64,000 nucleotides of DNA, taken from assembly GCF_009847015.1 (NCBI RefSeq), contig NZ_WVEM01000001.1, positions 62,001 to 126,000 of the forward strand, in the 5' to 3' direction. Shown in pieces: positions 18,864 through 25,750 of this stretch; within the stretch, counting starts at the first letter, position 1, and each line of letters opens with the position of its first letter. Position numbers and translations under genes: made by a program. The stretch is from Sunxiuqinia indica (GTDB lineage: Bacteria > Bacteroidota > Bacteroidia > Bacteroidales > Prolixibacteraceae). A model generated the notes under the pieces. It did no database searches. It was not told where the DNA came from and saw only the letters and a list, made by a program, of their open reading frames with translations.

Positions 18864-19890
18864 ACCCTTAATAATAGCCGCAGCCATGCATGATTGGCTT
18901 AGCTCATACTTGCCTGAAGTAAGGGCGAATAGTACCAATACGCTAAAAGCCTACCGGGAAGCGTTGACTTTATACGTCCGGTTCCTGGAAGACGAGAAAT
19001 CTGTCAAACCCAACAACCTGTCATCGGGTTGTTTTTCAAGCTCATACATACAATCCTGGATGATATGGCTAAAAGACAAGCGCCATAGCAGCAACTCAAC
19101 CTGTAATCACCGATTGGTGTGCCTGAGAAATTTTCTTAAATACCTGAGCCGAAGAAATATAATGTTTGTACAAATCGAAGCTGAAGCATATGAAATAAAG
19201 GCAATGAGAAGCCCGAAGAAAGGCATGGATGAAATCACCAAAGATGCGATGAAGGCTTTGTTTGCGGCCCCTAACCTCAATACATCTATCGGGAAACGCG
19301 ATTTTGCACTGTTTAACCTTATTTACAACACAGCAACCAGGATAGATGAAATACTTTCATTAACAATATCTTCCCTGCATCTTGATGGGAAAAGCAAAGA
19401 TTGTATTACCGTTTGGGGCAAGGGTACAAAACGTAGGACCATATTTATCCTGCCCGAAGTAGCAAAAATTATAAAGGCTTATATAAAAGCCTTTCACGGC
19501 CCTACACCTAGCCCTACGGATTTTTTGTTTTTCTCTCATTATGGAGGAGGGAAAAAGAAACTTACGCAGGAGGCTATTGATAAAAGACTGAAACTATATG
19601 CATCAATAGCAAATAAAAAATGTGCAGATCTCCCAAAGAACCTGCATTCCCACAGCCTGAGACATGCACGCGCAACCCATTGGTTAGAAGATGGTTTGAA
19701 TATCGTCATGATACAAAAATTGTTAGGCCATGAAGATATAAACACCACAATGGGATATGTTGGCGTATCTACAGAACAAAAAGCAAAGGCCCTGGAGGCC
19801 ATAGAAGATGACCTTGCCAAAAAGATGGCCAAAAAGTGGAAAAGCGTCAAAAAGACGGACTCACTTGTAGATTTTTTAGGACTGAAGTAA
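18847..19890 (+). CDS. ritC: RIT tyrosine recombinase C
   Basis: A 347-residue XerC/D-like recombinase, last of the trio, with a complete catalytic set: Arg in NTATRIDEIL, Lys in WGKGTKRRTIF, HSLRHARATHWL (H-x-x-R), KLLGHEDINTTMGYVGV with the second His and the nucleophile Tyr. The N-terminal core-binding domain runs over about residues 10-105. The lysine-rich end (AKKMAKKWKSVKKTD) is basic. The stop is followed within a few bases by an internal copy of the end repeat motif (19895-19906), so the gene reaches almost to the end of the element. Confidence 0.9.
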   Translation: MKTQSEPLIIAAAMHDWLSSYLPEVRANSTNTLKAYREALTLYVRFLEDEKSVKPNNLSSGCFSSSYIQSWMIWLKDKRHSSNSTCNHRLVCLRNFLKYLSRRNIMFVQIEAEAYEIKAMRSPKKGMDEITKDAMKALFAAPNLNTSIGKRDFALFNLIYNTATRIDEILSLTISSLHLDGKSKDCITVWGKGTKRRTIFILPEVAKIIKAYIKAFHGPTPSPTDFLFFSHYGGGKKKLTQEAIDKRLKLYASIANKKCADLPKNLHSHSLRHARATHWLEDGLNIVMIQKLLGHEDINTTMGYVGVSTEQKAKALEAIEDDLAKKMAKKWKSVKKTDSLVDFLGLK

Positions 19891-19953
19891 GAATTTATTA
19901 TCCCAACTTTTTTGCATATAAGTGTTTTGTATTCAATTATCTAAATCGCGATA

Positions 19954-19980
19954 TTGGGATAATAATTTAGTTGGGATAAA
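19954..19980 (-). repeat. RIT right terminal inverted repeat
   Basis: Reverse complement of 16175-16201 with one mismatch. A direct-orientation copy of the inner motif (ttattatcccaac) lies 60 bases to its left at 19895-19907, so this end has paired inward- and outward-facing motifs, as does the left end. Confidence 0.85.
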
Positions 19981-20010
19981 CACATTTATCCAAAATTTTG
20001 GATAAAAGTG
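19981..20010. repeat. 30-base near-palindrome between the RIT end and resumed ardC
   Basis: The two 15-base halves meeting at 19995/19996 are reverse complements with one mismatch; the central 22 bases (19985-20006) are a perfect palindrome. No counterpart exists at the left junction, so it is either part of the element's right end, a recombination site, or the scar of an earlier event. Its outer bases (cac...gtg) echo the gtgt/acac at both junctions. Confidence 0.7.
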
Positions 20011-20339
20011 TCCATGCTACCGGCCACATCAACAGGACAGGCAGGCATGAAAAACTCCCAGACCACAAGTTCGGCTCACAGGACTACAGCCAGGAGGAAT
20101 TGGTAGCGGAATTAGGTGCTGCATACTTGTGCCATATCACCGGTATCCAGAATACCACAATTGATAACAGCGCCGCATACATCAAAAGCTGGATCGGGAA
20201 GTTTAAGGAAGATAAAAAGATGTTGCTGACAGCTTCTTCCCAGGCACAAAAAGCCGTGGACTATATCCTGGAGCACCAATCCAGCCCGAACCGGCCTGCA
20301 AACGCGAGCCAGGCCGGACAATTGGCGGAGGCAGTTTAG
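20005..20339 (+). pseudogene. ardC: ardC-type antirestriction gene, 3' part
   Basis: Continuation of the ArdC metallopeptidase domain: SVHATGHINRTGRHEKL completes the HExxH...H zinc site begun at 16164, then SQEELVAELGAAYLC supplies the downstream glutamate region typical of these zincins, and the domain ends in the conserved helix QAQKAVDYILEH. The frame has no stop of its own, so precise excision of the RIT element would restore a gene of about 300 codons. A promoterless restart at an upstream TTG is conceivable but would lack half the active site. Confidence 0.88.
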
Positions 20340-20353
20340 CCTTCGCCTTTTTT
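20324..20353 (+). terminator. Intrinsic terminator after ardC
   Basis: A 9-base-pair stem, ggcggaggc with gccttcgcc (one G-U pair), six-base loop containing the ardC stop codon, followed by a run of T. It overlaps the end of the gene. Confidence 0.8.
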
Positions 20354-20394
20354 ATTTCAGAAAAAACATAGTTGAACAATTAAAATCAAATATT

Positions 20395-21081
20395 ATGAAC
20401 CAGTTAAAGAGTTTTCCCCAATATATTCTACAAATCGGCCATAAGTACGGTGTGTATTCAGTGTTTGAAGATTTTCTTGAAATGGTGGTCTGTGCCTTGT
20501 CGTTAGGTGCAAAAGAAGACCGTTACCTTGAGATTGTACGGAACTACGAAAAGGAGGATGCTTACCTGTTGTCCGAAGCTTTTGGCGCTTTGGTGCTGGA
20601 AATGGATAACGACGGAAAAGGGTTGAAAGATTGCTTCGGTGACTTTTACATGGAGTACTTGAGTTTCGGGCACAACGGACAGTTCTTTACCCCAGAACCG
20701 GTATGCGATATAATGGCCAGGATTTCGAACCCGGCCGGGTTTGGCGAGCGTGTGGCAGATTGTTGCTGTGGCTCGGGAAGGATGTTGTTGGCAGCAGCAA
20801 AAATCAGTCGGGATTCACTGTTCTTTGGGGCAGATATTGACCTGACGTGTGCCATGATGTGCCTGATCAACCTATGTCTGAACGGGCTTCTGGGTGAAGT
20901 CTGCTGGATGGACACACTGATGAATAAATTCTATGCAGGTTGGAGAATCGAACTTCACCCAGAACATGGTGTCCCATACATCAGGGAAATATCAGAAACC
21001 GAAAGTTATATGATTTTGAAACTACCTGAGAAGAAGCAGGAAATCATTGATAAACAGGTGGCAAAAGCAGGAGTATCCTAG
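20395..21081 (+). CDS. N-6 DNA methylase-like protein of a conjugative element, lacking the catalytic motif
   Basis: A 228-residue protein with the fold signature of an HsdM-like methylase: GQFFTPEPVCDIMARI, the SAM-binding loop VADCCCGSGRMLLAAAK (about residues 118-134) and GADIDLTCAMMCLINLCLNG. The catalytic NPPY/NPPF motif that should follow is absent; the protein runs into EVCWMDTLMNKFYAGW and ends. Small proteins of this kind are common cargo next to ardC in Bacteroidetes conjugative elements. It may bind SAM or DNA without methylating, or methylate by another route; I cannot tell. Confidence 0.75.
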   Translation: MNQLKSFPQYILQIGHKYGVYSVFEDFLEMVVCALSLGAKEDRYLEIVRNYEKEDAYLLSEAFGALVLEMDNDGKGLKDCFGDFYMEYLSFGHNGQFFTPEPVCDIMARISNPAGFGERVADCCCGSGRMLLAAAKISRDSLFFGADIDLTCAMMCLINLCLNGLLGEVCWMDTLMNKFYAGWRIELHPEHGVPYIREISETESYMILKLPEKKQEIIDKQVAKAGVS

Positions 21082-21100
21082 CAATTGTTGTTTGAATTCT

Positions 21101-21121
21101 AGGGGCAATGCCCCTTTTTTG
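21101..21121 (+). terminator. Intrinsic terminator after methylase-like gene
   Basis: Perfect 6-base-pair GC-rich stem (aggggc / gcccct) with a 3-base loop and a following T run, 20 bases after the stop codon. Confidence 0.85.
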
Positions 21122-21269
21122 TTCGTTTCGATATTGAAATATCTGTATTTTGATAAAAATTCGAAGTTAGTGGCTCTTTAAAAATATCCCGATATTAGTA
21201 CTTGAAGTACAAAGAGCAGCATCTAAATAAAGAAATCCTGTTTTTTGATTAGGTAAAACCACTCCATTT

Positions 21270-21495
21270 AAAATTCCCGCAAAGTTATTGATCGCTTCAC
21301 GGAAAAGTCAAGGGCGGCCCCGCCTATTGACCCCAACGCTTTGCCGCACTCCGTGTTCGGTCAGTTTTTTGTCCCGGCAAAAACCAGACGTTCACCCTTG
21401 ACAAGAATCCGTGATAGCTCAATGACCGATTACGCCGAAATTTTAACCGGCGTGCCAGATGCCAAAATAAGACCGTAGGGCAACGGCAAATTACT
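21270..21495 (+). repeat. Structured leader, copy 2, in front of the element gene at 21496
   Basis: Diverged second copy of 15302-15588 (see there), about 60 bases shorter because the middle part between the two pairing arms is reduced. It keeps the exact 19-mer at its 5' end, the tcagttttttg / ggcaaaaac pairing arms (now close together, near 21361-21387), the agctcaatg box and ggcgtgccaga, and ends at an ATGAATAAT start. The 188 bases between the terminator at 21121 and this leader are AT-rich and hold nothing I recognise. Confidence 0.6.
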
Positions 21496-21858
21496 ATGAA
21501 TAATACAGCTAAAAAAATCAATGCTGAAAGTAAGGAACAACAAAACAAAACTTCTTTGGAAGTTGTGAAAAAAGAAGAGAAGGCAACCACAGAAGTTCCT
21601 TCCTTGGAAAAACGCATCCAGAAAGTGGAAGATTTGAGTATGCTCATCGAAAAGTGGAGGAAGCTGACGGAAACCCGCAGGAACCTTCAGACCTTTTCGT
21701 TGGGTGCTGACGGTATGGGGGCAACAATTTTCCTACGCGACGCTTCCGGTAAAGAGTTCAAGACTTCCAATACCCCGGTTGTTTCAGCCGTGATGGAGGA
21801 AATCAAATCAACCTTGGATGAAAAAGTCAAAGAGGTTGAAGAACAGATCAAGTTCTGA
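21496..21858 (+). CDS. Small conserved conjugative-element protein, unknown function
   Basis: A 120-residue soluble, charged protein. The N-terminal third is lysine/glutamate-rich; the middle has IQKVEDLSMLIEKWRKL, a short predicted coiled helix; then a small beta-rich part (SLGADGMGATIFLRDASGK) and a final helix ending in EVEEQIKF. It resembles short hypothetical proteins next to ardC and methylase-like genes in Bacteroidetes mobile elements. It shares its leader with ardC and is followed directly by a strong terminator, so it forms a monocistronic unit. Confidence 0.7.
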   Translation: MNNTAKKINAESKEQQNKTSLEVVKKEEKATTEVPSLEKRIQKVEDLSMLIEKWRKLTETRRNLQTFSLGADGMGATIFLRDASGKEFKTSNTPVVSAVMEEIKSTLDEKVKEVEEQIKF

Positions 21859-21860
21859 AA

Positions 21861-21889
21861 ATGGGGAGGCATTGCCTCCCCATTTTTTT
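21861..21889 (+). terminator. Intrinsic terminator
   Basis: Perfect stem atggggaggc / gcctccccat with 3-base loop and seven T, immediately after the stop codon of the small element gene. Confidence 0.9.
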
Positions 21890-22008
21890 GGTCGTTTGAC
21901 TTATTTGAAATGATTCTGAATGGTTATGCTGAAAATTTGATAAATTATAGTTCAATTTATGTGAAAGGGTTCTTGGGGAAGAAACTCCATTCTATAGATT
22001 GAACTTGT

Positions 22009-22241
22009 TTGACAGACTTTGTAGCTATTGATTTTGAAACGGCAGAGGGGAAAAGTTACTTTGGCTGCGCTGTTGGAATTGTTGTTGTTAAGAATGATGA
22101 AATTGTAGACAGGTATCACAAATTATTTCAACCACAAGGGAATTTCTATCAATTAGGTGCTATTAGGGGCATCATGTTGCATTGGATAAGACTGTTAATT
22201 TATTCCCAAAGATTAAAACGCCTTTTAATTTCGTCCTTTAA
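22009..22241 (+). pseudogene. DEDD-family 3'-5' exonuclease, frameshifted and truncated
   Basis: The N-terminus FVAIDFETAEGKSYFGCAVG carries exonuclease motif I (D-F-E) of the DnaQ/RNase T family, then VGIVVVKNDEIVDRYHKL. After about 50 codons the frame is lost: in another frame HHVALDKTVNLFPKIKTPF continues plausibly for 20 codons and then stops. Motifs II and III are missing. The usual ATG appears as TTG. The gene is cut off where the minus-strand PIN gene ends, which marks the edge of the ubiquitin-like module's insertion. Confidence 0.75.
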
Positions 22242-22712
22242 TGTTTGGTTGTTCTGGAAAACAAAATTCATGGTAACCAGCTGTTTTAGTTTTATGCTAG
22301 CTTCGTGACGAGACAGCGTTTTACTGTACACGAGGTTGTCAAAAATCCATATCATCCCGTGGATTTTTATTGCTTTGTTTATCGCACAATCTATAACCAC
22401 CTTATTGCTGCTTAATACAGATGCATTAAGATTATTTGCAATATATATGACTGATTTATCTGTTTCTGACAATGAGTTGGGATATGGTTCTGAGTGAATT
22501 ACAATGAAATCGTTCTCTGCAAGGTTATGAACGATTAGCTTTTTTACTGATTGATATGCATTAAGTACTTGTCGATGTTCCTCTTTTAAATCAAAATAAA
22601 CTGATGAAGTTGTATGTATTTCTACATCAAGATTAAAAAACATTGATGCAAGACCTAAGTCATAAAGGTCAATAAAGATACAAGCATCGGTTACGGCAAT
22701 CTTGGTTTTCAT
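22200..22712 (-). CDS. PIN-like domain protein
   Basis: A 170-residue protein with the outline of a PIN nuclease: an N-terminal strand with aspartate (KIAVTDACIFIDLYD), acidic residues in the central helices (LSETDKSVIYIANNL), and the later strand-loop NASVLSSNKVVIDCAINK that in PIN domains leads to another catalytic acid. PIN proteins are usually Mg-dependent RNases. It follows the XRE-ImmA/IrrE gene by 33 bases on the same strand, so the two are probably cotranscribed and may act as peptidase-regulated toxin and regulator, or as part of the ubiquitin-like system opposite. Confidence 0.65.
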   Translation of the reverse strand: MKTKIAVTDACIFIDLYDLGLASMFFNLDVEIHTTSSVYFDLKEEHRQVLNAYQSVKKLIVHNLAENDFIVIHSEPYPNSLSETDKSVIYIANNLNASVLSSNKVVIDCAINKAIKIHGMIWIFDNLVYSKTLSRHEASIKLKQLVTMNFVFQNNQTLKDEIKRRFNLWE

Positions 22713-22745
22713 AAAGAGGTAAAAAGGATTAACAATTTTTGAAAA

Positions 22746-23810
22746 TTATATCATGGTCCGATGCTCTTTTTTAAATTCTGCTAAAGGTTTATTGGAGAGG
22801 GAGGCTGCCTTGGACATTGAAATCTGGTCCTCAATTAACGCTCTAAATAAGAGTTGTTCAAAACGGTTACTCTCTTCTACACCCTTATATTCTACTGGCT
22901 CGTCTATTCTCCAATTCATCTGTCTCATAAAAAAGAAAAATTGTTTGGTATAATGCTCATTGATTATTCCACATACTTTAGCTCTCATAACTATGGCCTG
23001 CATTGAAATTCCATATTGTTTTTTGATGTTTCCTAATTCCAGGGTTGACAGTTTGTTCCGATGTTCACCTAATTCAGCTTTGATTGTTTCTTCTGGCAAT
23101 AACATTGATCCTGCGAATTGGTGGCACAAAGTTTCTTTTTCTCTTTCTGTTATATTTCCAAACTTTAATAAGAGATGAGCTAACTCATGAAGTAATGTAA
23201 AACGTATTCTGTCTGGTTTATTTGCTTTTCTGATATTGAATGCAACGACAGGGATTGTATCATTTACAAAAGTTTGTAGTCCATCAAAGTCTTCATCAAC
23301 GTCCAGTTTTACAACTTTGATATTTTTGTCTTCAAGCAATTCAACGATGTTAAATAGTGGTCCTCTGCCCAGAGACCATTTATCTCTTAACATGTCGGCT
23401 GCGTCATTTACTTGCTTGTAATCAACTATTGTATCCGAATTTTCAAATGGATTCTCAAATTTGTTCTGGACTCCAATGATTTCTTCTAATTCTAAATACC
23501 TCGATAGGTATTCTTTTGTCTTTTCATTGATTATAGCCGCTTCCTTTTTAGGCATTTTGTTTAGCTTCCGATATTCGACATCGGTTAATTCTATCTTGGT
23601 GGACCTAAAAAAATAATCTGAGCTAACGTTGAGGGCTTTACTTAGCCAGTGGATTTTCTCTGCATCAGGAATTACTTCCCCTTTTTCATAGCGATGAAGT
23701 GCTTGACGAGACAGCTTATTGTCCATGGCGTCTGCTAAATCCTGCAACGAAAATCCATTCATCAAACGTGCTGATTTGATGCGTTCAGCAAAGAGAGCTT
23801 TTGTTTCCAT
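22746..23810 (-). CDS. XRE-family regulator fused to ImmA/IrrE (M78) metallopeptidase
   Basis: A 354-residue fusion. Residues about 5-60 are an XRE helix-turn-helix (RIKSARLMNGFSLQDLADAM, then LSRQALHRYEKGEV). Residues about 150-270 are an ImmA/IrrE peptidase with the zinc motif HELAHLLLKFG and a downstream acidic partner (EKETLCHQFAGSMLLPEE). Such proteins bind their own promoter and are inactivated or activated by cleavage of a repressor. The start is ATG 23810 rather than TTG 23834: a promoter -7 box (23832-23839) lies between them. It faces the DUF2188/Ubl/E1/DUF6527 operon across a shared regulatory region. Confidence 0.88.
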   Translation of the reverse strand: METKALFAERIKSARLMNGFSLQDLADAMDNKLSRQALHRYEKGEVIPDAEKIHWLSKALNVSSDYFFRSTKIELTDVEYRKLNKMPKKEAAIINEKTKEYLSRYLELEEIIGVQNKFENPFENSDTIVDYKQVNDAADMLRDKWSLGRGPLFNIVELLEDKNIKVVKLDVDEDFDGLQTFVNDTIPVVAFNIRKANKPDRIRFTLLHELAHLLLKFGNITEREKETLCHQFAGSMLLPEETIKAELGEHRNKLSTLELGNIKKQYGISMQAIVMRAKVCGIINEHYTKQFFFFMRQMNWRIDEPVEYKGVEESNRFEQLLFRALIEDQISMSKAASLSNKPLAEFKKEHRTMI

Positions 23811-23831
23811 TGTTGATTTTATTTTATGGCG

Positions 23832-23862
23832 CAAAGTTACAAAAATTAGTTGACAATGTCAA
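23832..23862 (-). promoter_or_regulatory. Promoter of the XRE-ImmA/IrrE gene with palindromic operator
   Basis: On the minus strand, a TTG -33 element is followed 20 bases later by TAACTTTG, a perfect Bacteroidetes TAnnTTTG -7 box (plus coordinates 23832-23839). The 13-base palindrome TTGACATTGTCAA (23850-23862) overlaps the -33 element and its downstream spacer. An XRE protein bound there would block its own promoter, so autoregulation is likely. Confidence 0.65.
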
Positions 23863-23899
23863 TATGTGAGCTTTGATATATGTGGATATCATTAGGGAT

Positions 23900-24026
23900 A
23901 TGACAATTTTTCATGACAATACTTGTTTGTTAAATATGACATTGTGTCTTATTTTATTTGAAATTGTAATGGTTGACAAAATGTGGTTGACAAAAATATA
24001 TTTTGGTATGTTATTTGTAACTTTTG
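23900..24026 (+). promoter_or_regulatory. Regulatory region of the ubiquitin-like operon with TGACA half-sites
   Basis: TGACA half-sites, matching those in the palindrome at 23850-23862, occur at about 23901, 23914, 23937, 23974 and 23988. A TAACTTTTG box at 24018-24026 resembles the -7 region of the opposite promoter (both read tttgtaactttt[g] then gcg), about 33 bases before the DUF2188 start. The same XRE protein probably controls both directions. The -33 element on this strand is not clear. Confidence 0.5.
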
Positions 24027-24058
24027 TGCGAAGAAATAACAGTTAAAAATTAATCATC

Positions 24059-24289
24059 ATGAAAAAGAATCAGCACGTTGTTCCCCAAGGTAAAGACTGG
24101 GCGGTAAAGGGAGCCGGTAATGAAAAAGCAACAAGGTTGGTGTCAACGCAGAAAGAGGCTATTGGAATAGCGAGAGAGATTGCCAAAAACCAGCAATCAG
24201 AAGTTGTAATACATCGTAAAGATGGCCGCATTCGGGATAAGGACTCATATGGTAATGACCCATGTCCTCCGAGAGACACAAAGAATTAA
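24059..24289 (+). CDS. DUF2188 domain protein
   Basis: A 76-residue protein matching DUF2188: QHVVPQGKDWAVKGAGN, a helix with AIGIAREIAKNQQSEVVIH and the ending GRIRDKDSYGNDP. The domain is a small beta-alpha-beta fold of unknown function that recurs next to ubiquitin-like conjugation genes and toxin loci. It is the first gene of the plus-strand operon and lies 23 bases before the Ubl gene. Confidence 0.85.
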   Translation: MKKNQHVVPQGKDWAVKGAGNEKATRLVSTQKEAIGIAREIAKNQQSEVVIHRKDGRIRDKDSYGNDPCPPRDTKN

Positions 24290-24312
24290 TTAACATTTAA
24301 ACATATTAGAAA

Positions 24313-24585
24313 ATGGAAAATTTAAACAAGAAAGACCATGAAAATCATGGCAAGGACACAAAAAAGATTCTGATTGAAGGAACTCTTTATGAATGGGGAG
24401 AAGAGAAAATTTCTTTTGCGCAAGTAATTACATTTCGTTATGGGAGTTATGACCCATCTAAAACTTATTCCGTCAGCTACGAGGATGGCCCAAAAGACAA
24501 CAGGGAAGGAATACTTAAAGCAGGACAATCGGTTTACATTAAAAATAAAATGATATTCCATGCAACAGGCGGATATAAGTCTTAG
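24313..24585 (+). CDS. Multiubiquitin-type ubiquitin-like (Ubl) protein
   Basis: A 90-residue protein with a single multiubiquitin-family domain: KKILIEGTLYEW, then FRYGSYDPSKTYSVSYEDGP and the strand [17 protein letters not shown]. The sequence ends in Gly86-Gly87-Tyr-Lys-Ser, a di-glycine with a three-residue tail. In ubiquitin-like modifiers, exposure of the terminal glycine by trimming precedes E1 activation; whether that occurs here is inference, as many family members lack a canonical GG. The last 26 bases overlap the E1 start, so the Ubl and its presumed activating enzyme are translationally coupled. Confidence 0.85.
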   Translation: MENLNKKDHENHGKDTKKILIEGTLYEWGEEKISFAQVITFRYGSYDPSKTYSVSYEDGPKDNREGILKAGQSVYIKNKMIFHATGGYKS

Positions 24586-25750
24586 TGCTGACTTGAAAAA
24601 GCTTGAAGATGAGGGCTTCTTTATAGAAGTAAGAGGCTCTTATCTTCTTGTTCATGAAATCCCATACGTTAATTCTGAAAAGCAAGTTAAGTATGGGACG
24701 ATAGTGACAGTTTTGTCTTTTATACGGCCTGGCGTTATAGGTGGTAGGCCTAATAATCATACTGCGCATTTCATTGGGGATGCCCCATGTGATGAAAATG
24801 GAAATAAACTAACGTCAATTATAAACGACAGGGGAACTGCATTAGTTACTTCTGATTTTGAAGCACGATATTATTTTTCCTATAAACCAATAGGAGGGCA
24901 TTATTTGGATTTTTACGAAAAAATATCTGCTTACGCACATTTGTTGTCGTCGTATGCGAAACTGATAAATCCTGATGTAACAGAGAAGGCTGGGGAACGG
25001 GAGGCGCTTTTAAGTGGGAGTGATGTTTTCAAATATCCAGATACAAATTCTGCAAGAGCAAACATCGATTATGAGAATTTGAAATTTCGCAATTTGAAGA
25101 TTGGTATTATTGGGGTCGGTGGCACTGGGTCATATATTTTAGATTTAGTGTCTAAAACACGAGTAAAGGAAATTCATATTTATGACGATGATGAGCTACA
25201 GTTGCACAATACCTTTAGGTCTCCGGGAACTTTGACTGATGAACAAATCCTTTATCTTGATAGGTTAAAGAAAGTTGATTATTATGATTCTGTTTATTCG
25301 AGAATGCATCTTGGAATAAAAGTACATCCTTATCGAATAACAAAGGAGAATATCGGGGAGCTTAATGACCTTGATTATGTCTTTTTGTGTGTGGATGAAG
25401 CTGATGTTCGTTATATGATTGTTGATGAGCTGGTGAAGATGAATATGGCTTTCTCAGATGTCGGTTTATGTGTAATAAGAAGAAGTGGAGGATTGTTGGG
25501 GACAATTAGAGTTACGTCTGGGGACGTTGAAAATAATGAACATCTAAGCGAAATAATTGGGAAGGAGGAGGTGGATGAAAATGAATATAATTCCAATATT
25601 CAGATTGCTGAATTAAACTGCTTAAATGCTGCATTTGCAGTAATTAAATGGAAGAGATATGTTGGTTTTTATATGGATTTACGAAAGGAGCATCACTCGC
25701 TTTATCATATCGAAACAAATAAAATAATCAATGACTACTTTGCATCCTGA
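24560..25750 (+). CDS. E1-like ThiF-family adenylyltransferase with N-terminal DUF6791-like domain
   Basis: A 396-residue protein. Residues 1-135 ([16 protein letters not shown], later [12 protein letters not shown]) form the N-terminal domain found in E1s of multiubiquitin operons. From about 170 the ThiF/E1 fold is clear: [16 protein letters not shown] nucleotide loop, [31 protein letters not shown], and a cysteine in [15 protein letters not shown] that might carry the thioester. The expected role is ATP-dependent adenylation of the Ubl C-terminus. No separate E2 gene is present nearby. It overlaps the Ubl upstream and DUF6527 downstream (20 bases). Confidence 0.87.
   Translation: MQQADISLSADLKKLEDEGFFIEVRGSYLLVHEIPYVNSEKQVKYGTIVTVLSFIRPGVIGGRPNNHTAHFIGDAPCDENGNKLTSIINDRGTALVTSDFEARYYFSYKPIGGHYLDFYEKISAYAHLLSSYAKLINPDVTEKAGEREALLSGSDVFKYPDTNSARANIDYENLKFRNLKIGIIGVGGTGSYILDLVSKTRVKEIHIYDDDELQLHNTFRSPGTLTDEQILYLDRLKKVDYYDSVYSRMHLGIKVHPYRITKENIGELNDLDYVFLCVDEADVRYMIVDELVKMNMAFSDVGLCVIRRSGGLLGTIRVTSGDVENNEHLSEIIGKEEVDENEYNSNIQIAELNCLNAAFAVIKWKRYVGFYMDLRKEHHSLYHIETNKIINDYFAS

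Larger units (their letters stand above)
16169..20011 (+). mobile_element. Recombinase-in-trio (RIT) element inserted in ardC
   Basis: A 3.8-kb insertion carrying three consecutive, overlapping tyrosine recombinase genes in one direction and nothing else, which is the definition of a RIT element. Its ends carry a near-perfect 27-bp inverted repeat (16175-16201 and 19954-19980, 26 of 27 matching). The interrupted codons lie in a 7-base near-duplication, aaagcgt at 16169-16175 and aaagtgt at 20005-20011, which would be the crossover region. Rejoining the flanks rebuilds a continuous ArdC zinc motif (YHESVHATGH), so the insertion point is clear. Exact outer ends are uncertain by several bases on the right. 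Confidence 0.85.
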
